Program-made: the position numbers and the translations under genes
Notes under the pieces: model-generated
What the model was told of the DNA's origin: nothing
Seen by the model: only the letters and a program-made list of their open reading frames with translations
Databases searched by the model: none
Assembly (NCBI GenBank): GCA_023400405.1
Contig: JAEXFD010000056.1
Location: forward strand, 1-10,001
Direction of reading: 5' to 3'
From: Pseudomonadota bacterium
GTDB lineage: Bacteria > Pseudomonadota > Alphaproteobacteria > Sphingomonadales > Sphingomonadaceae
Length of the DNA: 10,001 bases
Part shown: in pieces, positions 1 to 6,424 of the stretch
Layout: every line of letters begins with the position of its first letter
Numbering within the stretch: the first letter of the stretch is position 1

Positions 1-85
1 GCGCGGCCGCGGCGGGGGAGGCCGCAGGCTTCGGCTCCGCAGCGGCGGTGGCGCCGGCGGCAAGGACGAGCAGCAGGGCGCGCAT
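1..85 (-). CDS. Partial gene for an exported protein (5' end only)
   Basis: Only the first 28 codons lie in the window; the rest runs off the left edge. The start is an ATG at 85-83 that shares one base with the stop of the upstream gene (TGATG), so translation is probably coupled. The visible N-terminus (MRALLLVLAAGATAAAEPKP...) has a basic residue, a Leu/Ala-rich hydrophobic stretch and then an Ala/Pro-rich segment. This fits a Sec signal peptide followed by a low-complexity linker. The product therefore probably acts in the periplasm or cell envelope. The flagellar neighbourhood suggests a flagellar accessory role, but too little is visible to name a family. Confidence 0.5.
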   Translation of the reverse strand, partial: MRALLLVLAAGATAAAEPKPAASPAAAA

Positions 86-387
86 CAGCCCAGCCCGAAC
101 GGGCGCAGGATGCCCACGATCGCCCCGCCCGCGATGCAGGCGAGCAGGAACAGCATGGCGGGGACCAGTGCCACCCCGCCGCCCTTGGCGATGGCAGCCT
201 CGCCACCCCCCGCATCGGCGCCGGCAAGGGCCGCGGCGCCGCCCGCCTGGGCGACCTTCAGCGTTTCCGCCTTGCCGTCGATGGTCACCGCATCGCCGGT
301 ACGCCGCGTGGCATCGCCGGCGGGGCCGTCGCCGACGACACGGATCTTGGCGGGGCGTTGATCGTGGCTCACTTGCTCACCTGTCAT
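85..387 (-). CDS. Small protein with a C-terminal membrane segment, unknown function
   Basis: This 100-residue protein matches no family I recognise. Residues 1-70 are polar and Gly/Ala-rich, including a segment around RRTGDAVTIDGKAETLKV. Residues about 73-94 (VALVPAMLFLLACIAGGAIV) are hydrophobic and look like one transmembrane helix with only a few residues after it, as in a tail-anchored protein. The ATG at 387 has AGAGGAAA close upstream. However, that sequence overlaps the putative -10 box at 395-409, so a transcript started there would lack it. A GTG at 372, preceded by AGGTGAG, is an alternative start that gives a normal short leader. The next gene overlaps by one base, so the two form an operon. 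The reading frame and downstream coupling support a real gene; its function is unknown. Confidence 0.6.
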   Translation of the reverse strand: MTGEQVSHDQRPAKIRVVGDGPAGDATRRTGDAVTIDGKAETLKVAQAGGAAALAGADAGGGEAAIAKGGGVALVPAMLFLLACIAGGAIVGILRPFGLG

Positions 388-394
388 CGAATTT

Positions 395-409
395 CCTCTA
401 TTATAGAGG
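395..409. promoter_or_regulatory. Palindromic -10-like box between divergent genes
   Basis: CCTCTATTATAGAGG is a perfect 7+1+7 palindrome lying between the minus-strand gene starting at 387 and the plus-strand gene starting at 456. The minus strand reads TATAAT (405-400), and the plus strand reads the near-match TATTAT at its centre. Either strand could therefore serve as a -10 hexamer. No TTGACA-like hexamer sits 16-18 bases away on either side. An operator is the alternative reading. Related copies lie at 3473-3487, 6316, 7473 and 8566. Confidence 0.45.
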
Positions 410-455
410 GATGGCGAGCCGCGGCGTGCGGCCGGCGAGGGATCGGAGGTTCATT

Positions 456-866
456 TTGCGACGCTCGAAGCGAGCCATGGCCGCGCTCGGACTGGCAACG
501 CTGCCGGTGCCGATCGACGGCGCACAGGCCTCGGGAGGCGAAAGCAGCGGCAACGGGCCGTTCTTCGTGCCGATGGACGAAGTGACCGTGCCGATCGTCG
601 AATCCGATCGCGTCAACGGATCGTTGCGTTTCAAGCTTGTGCTCGACGGCGGCAATGCCGAAGCGGCGGCGCGGCTGAGCCAGGCCCTGCCCCAGATGCG
701 GGCGGCGATCGTTGCGGCCGGGCTGGAATTCGCGCGGCTGAGCGTGTCCGGACTCCGTGCCGTCGATGCACAGCGCCTGGATGCGCAGCTTACCGCCGCG
801 GCCCGCGCCGCCGATCCCGGCGTCGCCCGCGTGCTGATCGTCGAGGTCGAAGCGACGCGCTCCTGA
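456..866 (+). CDS. FliL-like small exported protein
   Basis: I start this 136-residue protein at TTG 456 because GGAGG lies six bases upstream (445-449). An ATG at 411 is in frame but abuts the palindromic box and has no properly spaced ribosome site. The N-terminus has RRSKR and then a moderately hydrophobic, Ala-rich stretch ending near AQAS (residues 23-26), so it resembles a Tat- or Sec-type signal; the twin-Arg motif is not canonical. Residues 35-136 (FFVPMDEVTVPI, then GSLRFKLVLDG, then LPQMRAAIVAAG, ending VARVLIVEVEATRS) follow the strand-strand-helix-helix-strand pattern of the FliL periplasmic domain, although identity to the fliL product here is low. It may be a second FliL-type factor at the stator or basal body. 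It converges on the motE-like gene with a 6-base gap. The reading frame is secure; the FliL relationship is inferred. Confidence 0.65.
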   Translation: MRRSKRAMAALGLATLPVPIDGAQASGGESSGNGPFFVPMDEVTVPIVESDRVNGSLRFKLVLDGGNAEAAARLSQALPQMRAAIVAAGLEFARLSVSGLRAVDAQRLDAQLTAAARAADPGVARVLIVEVEATRS

Positions 867-872
867 GCGCAC

Positions 873-1499
873 TCAGCGCGGGGCCGCGCCGCGCCGGCCC
901 GCGCCGGCATTTGCCGCCACGGGCGGCGCAGCCCTGGCACTCGCCGCCGCCGCAACGTTGCCGTTTCCGCCACTGGCGCCTGCACCACGCTGCTTTTCGG
1001 CGCTCTTGCGGGCCAGCGCCATGCTGAGCGCCGCCGCACCCTGCGGCGTCATCGCCGCCAGGATCATCGCCGTCGAGCGCTCCCGCATCCGCTGCGCGAC
1101 TTTCATCTGCACTTCCATGTCGAGCTGTTCGAACACCAGCGCCGCATTTTTTGGCTTCATCGCCTGATAGATGCGGGCGAGTTCGTCGAACTGCGCCTCC
1201 GCCGGATTGGCGCCACCGGGCCCCGCGGCGGCGGCTGCCTGTTCCTGCTTGTGCCGCGCCTCGACTTCGGCCTGGAGCCGAGCTTCCGCCGCCTTGGTCG
1301 CCTGTTCGCGCAGCGCGAGCCCGCGATTGCGCCGTGCCGCGGCGGCGTCGCGGTCGCTCATATCCTGTTCGATCGCGCTGCCGAGCCGCGTCTTGGCGCC
1401 GCTGTCCTGCGGTGCCGAGGCGATGCTGGCGGCGTTGCCGACCACGCCGAGTGCCGAAGCGCCGGCCATCATCAACAGCAGGGAGGGCCGGGCCATCAT
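873..1499 (-). CDS. MotE-like flagellar chaperone with MgtE-N-type domain
   Basis: This 208-residue protein has an N-terminal hydrophobic signal or anchor (MMARPSLLLMMAGASALGVV, residues 1-20). A charged, Ala/Glu/Arg-rich stretch likely to form a coiled coil follows at 45-90. Residues about 104-164 (FDELARIYQAMKPKNAALVF, then MRERSTAMILAAM, then AAALSMALA) form a helical-repeat domain typical of the MgtE N-domain-like region of MotE proteins. The C-terminus is a disordered Ala/Gly/Arg tail. In Sinorhizobium, MotE is a periplasmic chaperone for the motor protein MotC; the exact role in sphingomonads is not established. The start overlaps the preceding stop as ATGA, making it the last gene of the fliL-fliM operon. 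No terminator hairpin follows; transcription would run antisense into the convergent FliL-like gene. Confidence 0.75.
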   Translation of the reverse strand: MMARPSLLLMMAGASALGVVGNAASIASAPQDSGAKTRLGSAIEQDMSDRDAAAARRNRGLALREQATKAAEARLQAEVEARHKQEQAAAAAGPGGANPAEAQFDELARIYQAMKPKNAALVFEQLDMEVQMKVAQRMRERSTAMILAAMTPQGAAALSMALARKSAEKQRGAGASGGNGNVAAAASARAAPPVAANAGAGRRGAAPR

Positions 1500-1873
1500 G
1501 CCGCCTCCGCCGGTTCCGCCGCGCCGGCACCTTCGCCGTCGGGATCGCGGCGCTGCGCATTGGCGAGGCCGACTGCGTTGACGATCCGCTCGGCTGCCGC
1601 ATCGGCGATGCCGGTCATCACATTGAGCTCGTCGCGCAGTTCGCTCGCGCGCTCGACCAGCCGGGCATGTTCGGCGCAGTCGGTGCCGAGCGTGCGCTTC
1701 ATATCCGAAAGCACGATCCGCGCCTGGCTGGTCGCCTTGTCGAGGGCGTCGACCACCTGGGTGAGCGCGCCGTCCTTCACGGTGCGCAGGCTGCGCATCA
1801 TCCGCACGCTCTGGACGAGCACGGCCAGGCACAGGATGATCGTCAGCACATTGGCTAGCAGGGCGATGCTCAT
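1496..1873 (-). CDS. DUF6468-type membrane-anchored flagellar accessory protein
   Basis: This 125-residue protein begins with a transmembrane helix (LLANVLTIILCLAVLVQSVRM, residues 5-25). A basic segment and then a long amphipathic helical region follow (RSLRTVKDGALTQVV, about 27-100), rich in Ala, Asp, Lys and Glu and likely coiled-coil. The tail is an acidic, Ala-rich linker. Size, topology and position directly after fliM match the uncharacterised DUF6468 proteins of alphaproteobacterial flagellar clusters; I assign the family from memory of that pattern. It overlaps the fliM stop and the next start by four bases each (ATGA), so translation is probably coupled and stoichiometry with FliM maintained. 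A role at the motor or basal body is inferred from context only. Confidence 0.72.
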   Translation of the reverse strand: MSIALLANVLTIILCLAVLVQSVRMMRSLRTVKDGALTQVVDALDKATSQARIVLSDMKRTLGTDCAEHARLVERASELRDELNVMTGIADAAAERIVNAVGLANAQRRDPDGEGAGAAEPAEAA

Positions 1874-2889
1874 GCTTTCCTCTTGGGTTCGGAGACATTG
1901 GAGACGAGGCGCACGGCGACCTTGCCGGAGCGCTGGCCGATCTGGCCCTGGGCGAGCGTGACGCCGCCACAGGCGATGTCGAGCGGGTCGTCGGGGCTCT
2001 TGTGAAGCGCGATCGTCTGGCCGACTTCGAGCGCGCGCAGGTCGGCGATCGGCATCTTCTTCTCGCCGAGCAGCACACTGACCGAGACGTTGGTCTTGCG
2101 AATCTCGGAGGCGATATGCGCCTCCCAGATGCTGTCCCGCCCGCTCTTCTCGCCCATGAAGCGCTGCAGCAGCTTGTCGCGGACCGGCTCCAGCGTCGCA
2201 TAGGGGAAGACGAGCGTGAACTGGCCGCCGCGCCCGTCCATATCGACGCGGAAGGTGGCGGTGGCGCAGATGTTCGACGTGCCGGCGATCGCCGCGAAGC
2301 GCGGATTGCTCTCGATCCGTTCGAGATCGATGTGGATCGGCTCGATCGGCGCGAACGCCTCGGCAAAGTCGTTGAGCGCGAGTTCGAGCATCCGCGAGAC
2401 GAGGTTGGTCTCGATCGTCGTGAAGGCGCGCCCGTCGATGATCATCGGCGGATGGCCGCCGCGCCCGCCGAGCAGCGCATCGACCACGGCGTAGATCAGG
2501 CTCGATTCGACCGTGACCAGCCCGAAGCTCTCCCATTCCTGGACCTTGAACACGCCGACCATCGCGGGAAGCATCACGCGGTTCATGAATTCGCCGAAGC
2601 GCGTCGAGGTCACTTCCTCGAGGCTGACATCGATCGCATCGGAGGTGAGGTTGCGCATCGAGCTGCCGAAGGCGCGCACGACGCGGTCGCAGACGACTTC
2701 GAGCATCGGCAGCCGCTCGTGGCTGATCACCTTCGATTCGATGACGGCGCGCAGGCCCGACTTCTTGGTGACCGGGCCGAAATTCCCGAACAGCGCGTCG
2801 ATGTCCGCCTGGTCGAAATTGTCGCCGGTCATGCCGGCGCCCGGAGGCGCTGGCGGTTCGGGGAGGTCGAAATCGTCGAGATCGATCAT
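1870..2889 (-). CDS. fliM: Flagellar motor switch protein FliM
   Basis: FliM forms the middle of the cytoplasmic C-ring, binds phospho-CheY, and sets the direction of rotation together with FliG and FliN. The product is 339 residues, the usual length. The CheY-binding N-terminal motif is visible as FDQADIDALFG (residues 25-35; family form LSQDEIDALL). The CheC-like middle domain contains TRFGEFMNRVMLPAMVGVF (about 96-114) and the ALLGGRGG loop (138-145). The C-terminal FliN-like SpoA domain spans about 257-334 and ends KVAVRLVSN. A 24-residue acidic/Pro-rich extension precedes the CheY motif. An internal Met20 could be an alternative start, but the ATGA overlap with the fliL stop favours the ATG at 2889. 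It is the second gene of the operon. Confidence 0.97.
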   Translation of the reverse strand: MIDLDDFDLPEPPAPPGAGMTGDNFDQADIDALFGNFGPVTKKSGLRAVIESKVISHERLPMLEVVCDRVVRAFGSSMRNLTSDAIDVSLEEVTSTRFGEFMNRVMLPAMVGVFKVQEWESFGLVTVESSLIYAVVDALLGGRGGHPPMIIDGRAFTTIETNLVSRMLELALNDFAEAFAPIEPIHIDLERIESNPRFAAIAGTSNICATATFRVDMDGRGGQFTLVFPYATLEPVRDKLLQRFMGEKSGRDSIWEAHIASEIRKTNVSVSVLLGEKKMPIADLRALEVGQTIALHKSPDDPLDIACGGVTLAQGQIGQRSGKVAVRLVSNVSEPKRKA

Positions 2890-3419
2890 TGCTGGACCAG
2901 GTCCTGGATCAGGATGTCCTTGATCATCCCCTCGCCCAGCGCCTCGTTCGCGCGGACCAGCATCTCTTCCTTCAGGCGGAACACCGCCGCGGAGCCGGCG
3001 AGATCCTCGGGGCGAAGCTCGCGCAGGAAGCTCTGATAGGCGTCGATCACCAGCGGCAGCTGCGCCTTGAGCGTCTCGTCGGTGGCCTTCTCGCCCGGCA
3101 CGATGACGAAATGGAGCTTGACGAACCGCGCGCTGCCGTCGGGCGAGCGCAGGTTCACCACCATCGGCGGCACGTCGAAGAACTTCACCTCGCCGCCCGC
3201 TTCGCCGGCACTGCCGTGGGCGGAGTCCTTCTTCGCATGGCCCCCCTCGGCGGCCGCTTCAGACTTGCCGCCGGACAGCATCATGAAGGCACCGCCGCCG
3301 CCCCCGAGCAGCAGCACGCCGGCTGCCGCGCCGATGATGATCAGCTTCTTCTTCTTCGATTTGGGCGCCGGCGGCGTCTCGCCCTCGGCCCCCTCTTCGA
3401 CGATCTCTGGCGAGGACAT
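2886..3419 (-). CDS. fliL: Flagellar basal body-associated protein FliL
   Basis: FliL is a single-pass inner-membrane protein that surrounds the stator and supports torque generation. The product is 177 residues from the ATG at 3419, chosen because AAGGGA lies nine bases upstream; an in-frame ATG at 3443 has no ribosome site. Residues 1-25 are acidic and then strongly basic (KSKKKK). Residues 26-48 (LIIIGAAAGVLLLGG...) form the transmembrane helix, and 49-77 a Gly/Ala/His linker. The periplasmic domain (about 79-177) has the family pattern: FFDVPPMVVNL, ARFVKLHFVI, AQLPLVIDAYQSFLREL, the PEDLAG turn, and a C-terminal MIKDILIQDLVQQ. It is the first gene of the operon. The -10-like box on the minus strand at 3483-3478 would give a leader of about 50 bases. 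Confidence 0.95.
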   Translation of the reverse strand: MSSPEIVEEGAEGETPPAPKSKKKKLIIIGAAAGVLLLGGGGGAFMMLSGGKSEAAAEGGHAKKDSAHGSAGEAGGEVKFFDVPPMVVNLRSPDGSARFVKLHFVIVPGEKATDETLKAQLPLVIDAYQSFLRELRPEDLAGSAAVFRLKEEMLVRANEALGEGMIKDILIQDLVQQ

Positions 3420-3472
3420 TCCCTGTGATCCCTTCGAAATCATCGCGCCGGCGACACCCGGCTGCACAATCT

Positions 3473-3487
3473 ATCCTATTATAGGAT
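3473..3487. promoter_or_regulatory. Palindromic -10-like box between divergent fliL and flgF
   Basis: ATCCTATTATAGGAT is a perfect 7+1+7 palindrome in the 116-base gap between the fliL operon (minus) and the flgF operon (plus). The minus strand carries CCTATAAT, identical to the boxes before the flagellin gene and the 7507 gene. The plus strand carries TATTAT, one mismatch from TATAAT. Predicted start sites about seven bases beyond the hexamers give leaders of roughly 50 bases in both directions, which is reasonable. I see no -35 match at normal spacing on either side, so an alternative sigma factor or an activator would be needed. An operator is also possible. Confidence 0.5.
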
Positions 3488-3535
3488 CATCGCTCGGCAA
3501 TTTCTGCCTAGTGCGAATTTTCGAAGGACGGTCCG

Positions 3536-4273
3536 GTGGACATTTCTTCCTATGTGCTGCTCAGCCAGGAACAGGCGCTGCGACGGCGGCTCGACGTGGT
3601 GGCGAACAACCTCGCCAATATGAACACGGTCGGCTTCAAGCGCGAGCGGCCGGTGTTCCATGAATATGTCGAGCAGACGGATTCGACGGTGAAGCCGGCG
3701 CAGCACACTTCATTCGTGCTCGATTACGGCGCCGTCCACGATGCCGCGCAGGGGTCGTTCCAGGCCACCGGCAACCCGCTCGACGTGATGATCGACGGTC
3801 CGGGCTATCTCTCGGTGGAAGCCCCGGACGGCACCACCGCCTATACGCGCGCGGGCTATGTGAAAGTGCTCGAGAGCGGCGAGCTCGCCACGGCCGGGGG
3901 CCAGAAGATCCTGGGCGAAGGCGGCAAGCCGATCCGCGTGCCGCCCGAAGAGGCGGGCAAGCTCGCCGTGGGCAGCGACGGCACCGTCTCGGGTGCGAAC
4001 GGGCCGCTGGGGCGGATCGCCGTCACCGTGTTCGATGAAGCCAATGTCGATCCGCGTGGCGATGGCCTGATGACCGGAACCGGCGGGCGCGAGTTGCCTG
4101 CCGCCGAGACCCGGCTGGTGAGCGGCGGTGTCGAGGGATCGAACGTCAATGCGATCGCCGAGGTGACCGACATGACCGAGATCCTGCGCGCCTACCAGAC
4201 CAGCCAGCACCTTTCCGACAGCATGTCCGACCTGCGCAAGCAGGCGATCGACAAGCTGGGCCGGATCAGCTGA
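3536..4273 (+). CDS. flgF: Flagellar proximal rod protein FlgF
   Basis: FlgF is a proximal rod subunit exported by the flagellar type III system. The product is 245 residues from a GTG start with AAGGA seven bases upstream (3524-3528). The N-terminal rod signature is clear (LDVVANNLANMNTVGFKR, residues 19-36). The central FlgE/F/G domain contains GPGYLSVEAPDGTTAYTRAGY (88-108) and the strand-turn SGELATAGGQKIL. The C-terminal coiled-coil motif starts VEGSNVNAIAEVTDMTEIL and ends near LRKQAIDKLGRIS. N- and C-terminal heptad regions of this kind pair in the rod. It is the first gene of flgF-flgG-flgA-flgH and is 23 bases from flgG. FlgF rather than FlgG is called because the next gene is a canonical FlgG. 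Confidence 0.93.
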   Translation: MDISSYVLLSQEQALRRRLDVVANNLANMNTVGFKRERPVFHEYVEQTDSTVKPAQHTSFVLDYGAVHDAAQGSFQATGNPLDVMIDGPGYLSVEAPDGTTAYTRAGYVKVLESGELATAGGQKILGEGGKPIRVPPEEAGKLAVGSDGTVSGANGPLGRIAVTVFDEANVDPRGDGLMTGTGGRELPAAETRLVSGGVEGSNVNAIAEVTDMTEILRAYQTSQHLSDSMSDLRKQAIDKLGRIS

Positions 4274-4296
4274 TTTCCAAGAAGGACTAGCCACCC

Positions 4297-5078
<782 letters not shown>

Positions 5079-5079
<1 letters not shown>

Positions 5080-5507
5080 TGGGCGCGCTGCTCGGCCTCG
5101 CGCTGCTCGTCGCGGCACCGCAGGACGACGTGCCGGTCGCGGTGCTCGGCCACGCCGTGCAGAAGGGCGATCGGATCGAGGCGGGCGATTTCACCGTCGA
5201 GCCGCGCCCCGCGGTGGCGGCGCGCGACGCGCTGTCCGCCGAGGCGGCTTCGGGCATGGAAGCGGCGCGCAACCTGCTGCCCGGCACGATCGTCCGGCGC
5301 AGCGACATCCAGCCGGTCCAGCTCGTCCGCCGCGGCGAGCCCGTGACGATCCGCATCGTCGCCGGGCCGATGGTCATCACCGCGGGAGGGCGTGCGCTCT
5401 CCGGCGGCGGGCAGGGCGCGCCGGTCCGCGTCGTCGTCAACGCGACCAGCCGCACGCTCGACGGAATCGTCGACGGCAGCGGTTCGGTCCGCATCACTAC
5501 GCCTTGA
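5079..5507 (+). CDS. flgA: Flagellar P-ring assembly chaperone FlgA (short form)
   Basis: FlgA is a periplasmic chaperone for assembly of the FlgI P-ring. The product is 142 residues, shorter than the roughly 200 or more residues of many family members, so the N-terminal domain is reduced. A short signal peptide (MGALLGLALLVAAPQ) is followed by a SAF-like segment: VAVLGHAVQKGDRIEAGDF (20-38), then AARNLLPGTIVRRSDIQ (62-78). The C-terminal chaperone core has VRRGEPVTIRIVAGPMVITA (83-102), GAPVRVVVNATSRTLDGIV, and a final strand SVRITTP. The start overlaps the flgG stop as TGATG and has no clear ribosome site of its own, so translation is probably coupled. The gene ends 11 bases before flgH. 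Confidence 0.9.
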
Positions 5508-5518
5508 GGGGGTTTACC

Positions 5519-6256
5519 ATGCGCAAGTTCATTTCTCTGGTGGCGATCGGCGCCACGCTTTCGGGCTGCGGTGCGGTCGGCCGGCTGTCGCAGGTGGGCA
5601 AGGCACCCAAGCTTTCCGAGATCCGCCCGATCGATACGCCCGAACTGGAGCCCTCGCTGTCGATGCCGGCGGACCGTTCGGGACGCGTCGCGACCCTGCA
5701 ACCGGCGGCGGCGCCCAGCGCCTCGCTGTTCCGCACCGGCGCGGGGGCGCTGTTCCGCGATCAGCGCGCCAACAAGGTCGGCGACATCCTGACGATCAAG
5801 ATCAACATCGCCGACAAGGCCGATCTCGGCAACAATACCTCGCGCACGCGCGGCGGCAGCGAGAGCGGCGGGCTGCTCGGCATCAAGCCGGTCGCCAAGC
5901 TGCTCGGCAGCGGCGCCGCGAACGTTCTCGACACCAATTCGGGCTCCAAATATGCCGGGGGCGGCACCACCGCGCGCTCCGAAACGATCAACATGACGAT
6001 GGCGGCGATCGTCACCCAGGTGCTGCCGAACGGCAATCTGATGATCAAGGGCCGGCAGGAAGTGCGCGTGAACTTCGAAATGCGCGAACTCATCATCACC
6101 GGCCTGATCCGGCCGGAGGACATCGCCCGCGACAATTCGATCCAGCACAGCCAGATTGCGGAGGCCCGGGTGATCTATGGCGGCAAGGGCCAGCTCACCG
6201 ACGCCCAGCAGGCGCGCTGGGGCCAGCAGATCTACGACGCGCTCTTCCCGTTCTGA
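5519..6256 (+). CDS. flgH: Flagellar L-ring lipoprotein FlgH
   Basis: FlgH is the outer-membrane lipoprotein that forms the L-ring bushing. The product is 245 residues. The signal peptide MRKFISLVAIGATLSGC has a lipobox LSGC, placing the lipidated cysteine at residue 17. The family core follows: GALFRDQRANKVGDILTIKI (76-95), INMTMAAIVTQVLPNGNLMI (157-176), GRQEVRVNFEMRELIITG, RPEDIARDNSIQHSQIAEAR and a C-terminal WGQQIYDALFPF. The ATG at 5519 is preceded by GAGGGGG. An in-frame ATG at 5504 would overlap flgA and spoil the signal peptide. It is the last gene of the flgF run. The usual partner flgI is absent here, and no terminator hairpin lies between flgH and the flagellin promoter region. 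Confidence 0.96.
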   Translation: MRKFISLVAIGATLSGCGAVGRLSQVGKAPKLSEIRPIDTPELEPSLSMPADRSGRVATLQPAAAPSASLFRTGAGALFRDQRANKVGDILTIKINIADKADLGNNTSRTRGGSESGGLLGIKPVAKLLGSGAANVLDTNSGSKYAGGGTTARSETINMTMAAIVTQVLPNGNLMIKGRQEVRVNFEMRELIITGLIRPEDIARDNSIQHSQIAEARVIYGGKGQLTDAQQARWGQQIYDALFPF

Positions 6257-6279
6257 TCGCGGCCATTGTTGACATTGTG

Positions 6280-6287
6280 TTAACCAT
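6280..6287 (+). promoter_or_regulatory. CtrA-type binding box upstream of flagellin
   Basis: TTAACCAT matches exactly the half-site consensus bound by the cell-cycle and motility regulator CtrA in Caulobacter and related alphaproteobacteria. It sits in an AT-rich stretch 145 bases before the flagellin start, about 31 bases upstream of the TATAAT hexamer, and directly after a TTGACA (6269-6274). Extended, TTAACCATCTAAA also approaches the full TTAA-N7-TTAA site. The motif match is direct; binding by CtrA is inferred. Confidence 0.5.
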
Positions 6288-6315
6288 CTAAATTTCGGGG
6301 GATAATTTTGGTCAT

Positions 6316-6323
6316 CCTATAAT
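6316..6323 (+). promoter_or_regulatory. CCTATAAT -10-like box for flagellin
   Basis: CCTATAAT contains a perfect TATAAT (6318-6323) and would start transcription near 6330, about 95 bases before the flagellin ATG. No -35 hexamer lies 16-18 bases upstream; the TTGACA at 6269 is 43 bases away. TCCTATAA (6315-6322) matches six of eight bases of the enterobacterial sigma-28 -10 GCCGATAA, but the TAAA expected upstream is not at the right distance. The same box occurs before fliL and before the gene at 7507. Confidence 0.45.
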
Positions 6324-6330
6324 TCTTTCC

Positions 6331-6424
6331 ACAATGGAGGTGCGGGCCCATCCATGGGGCCGTCGCGGCCGGCGTCTCCGGCCCGGGTCGCAGAAGCGAC
6401 TTCGCTTCCAAGAAGGAATTCATC
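6331..6424 (+). other. Structured 5' leader of the flagellin mRNA
   Basis: The likely leader of about 95 bases is rich in inverted repeats: GGCCGG/CCGGCC (6368-6373 with 6377-6382), GTCGC-AGAA-GCGAC (6387-6400) and the overlapping GAAGC/GCTTC (6393-6397 with 6404-6408). The last two are mutually exclusive. TTCC-AAGAA-GGAA (6406-6418) could fold over the ribosome site AAGGAA. A strong Shine-Dalgarno-like GGAGGT at 6336-6341 is too far from the flagellin start to serve it. In Caulobacter, flagellin mRNA leaders are targets of FlbT, so post-transcriptional control is plausible here, though neither flbT nor flaF is in the window. Confidence 0.4.

Noticed and set aside
48..455. N-terminal extension of the plus-strand frame that ends at 866
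   Set aside because: The extended part is Arg/Pro-rich shadow sequence opposite the 85-387 gene and crosses the divergent promoter region. A ribosome site supports a start at 456.
2002..3036. Long plus-strand open frame opposite fliM and fliL
   Set aside because: It is the complement of well-identified genes; its His/Arg/Asp-rich product has no family features and there is no start context.
3495..3508. Possible sigma-54 promoter (GGCAATTTCTGC) before flgF, also readable on the minus strand
   Set aside because: GG and GC are 8 bases apart instead of the required 10, and the TGGCAC element is poor.
6269..6297. TTGACA as a -35 for flagellin
   Set aside because: The hexamer 17 bases downstream is ATTTCG, and the TATAAT at 6318 is 43 bases away, so it does not form a standard sigma-70 promoter.
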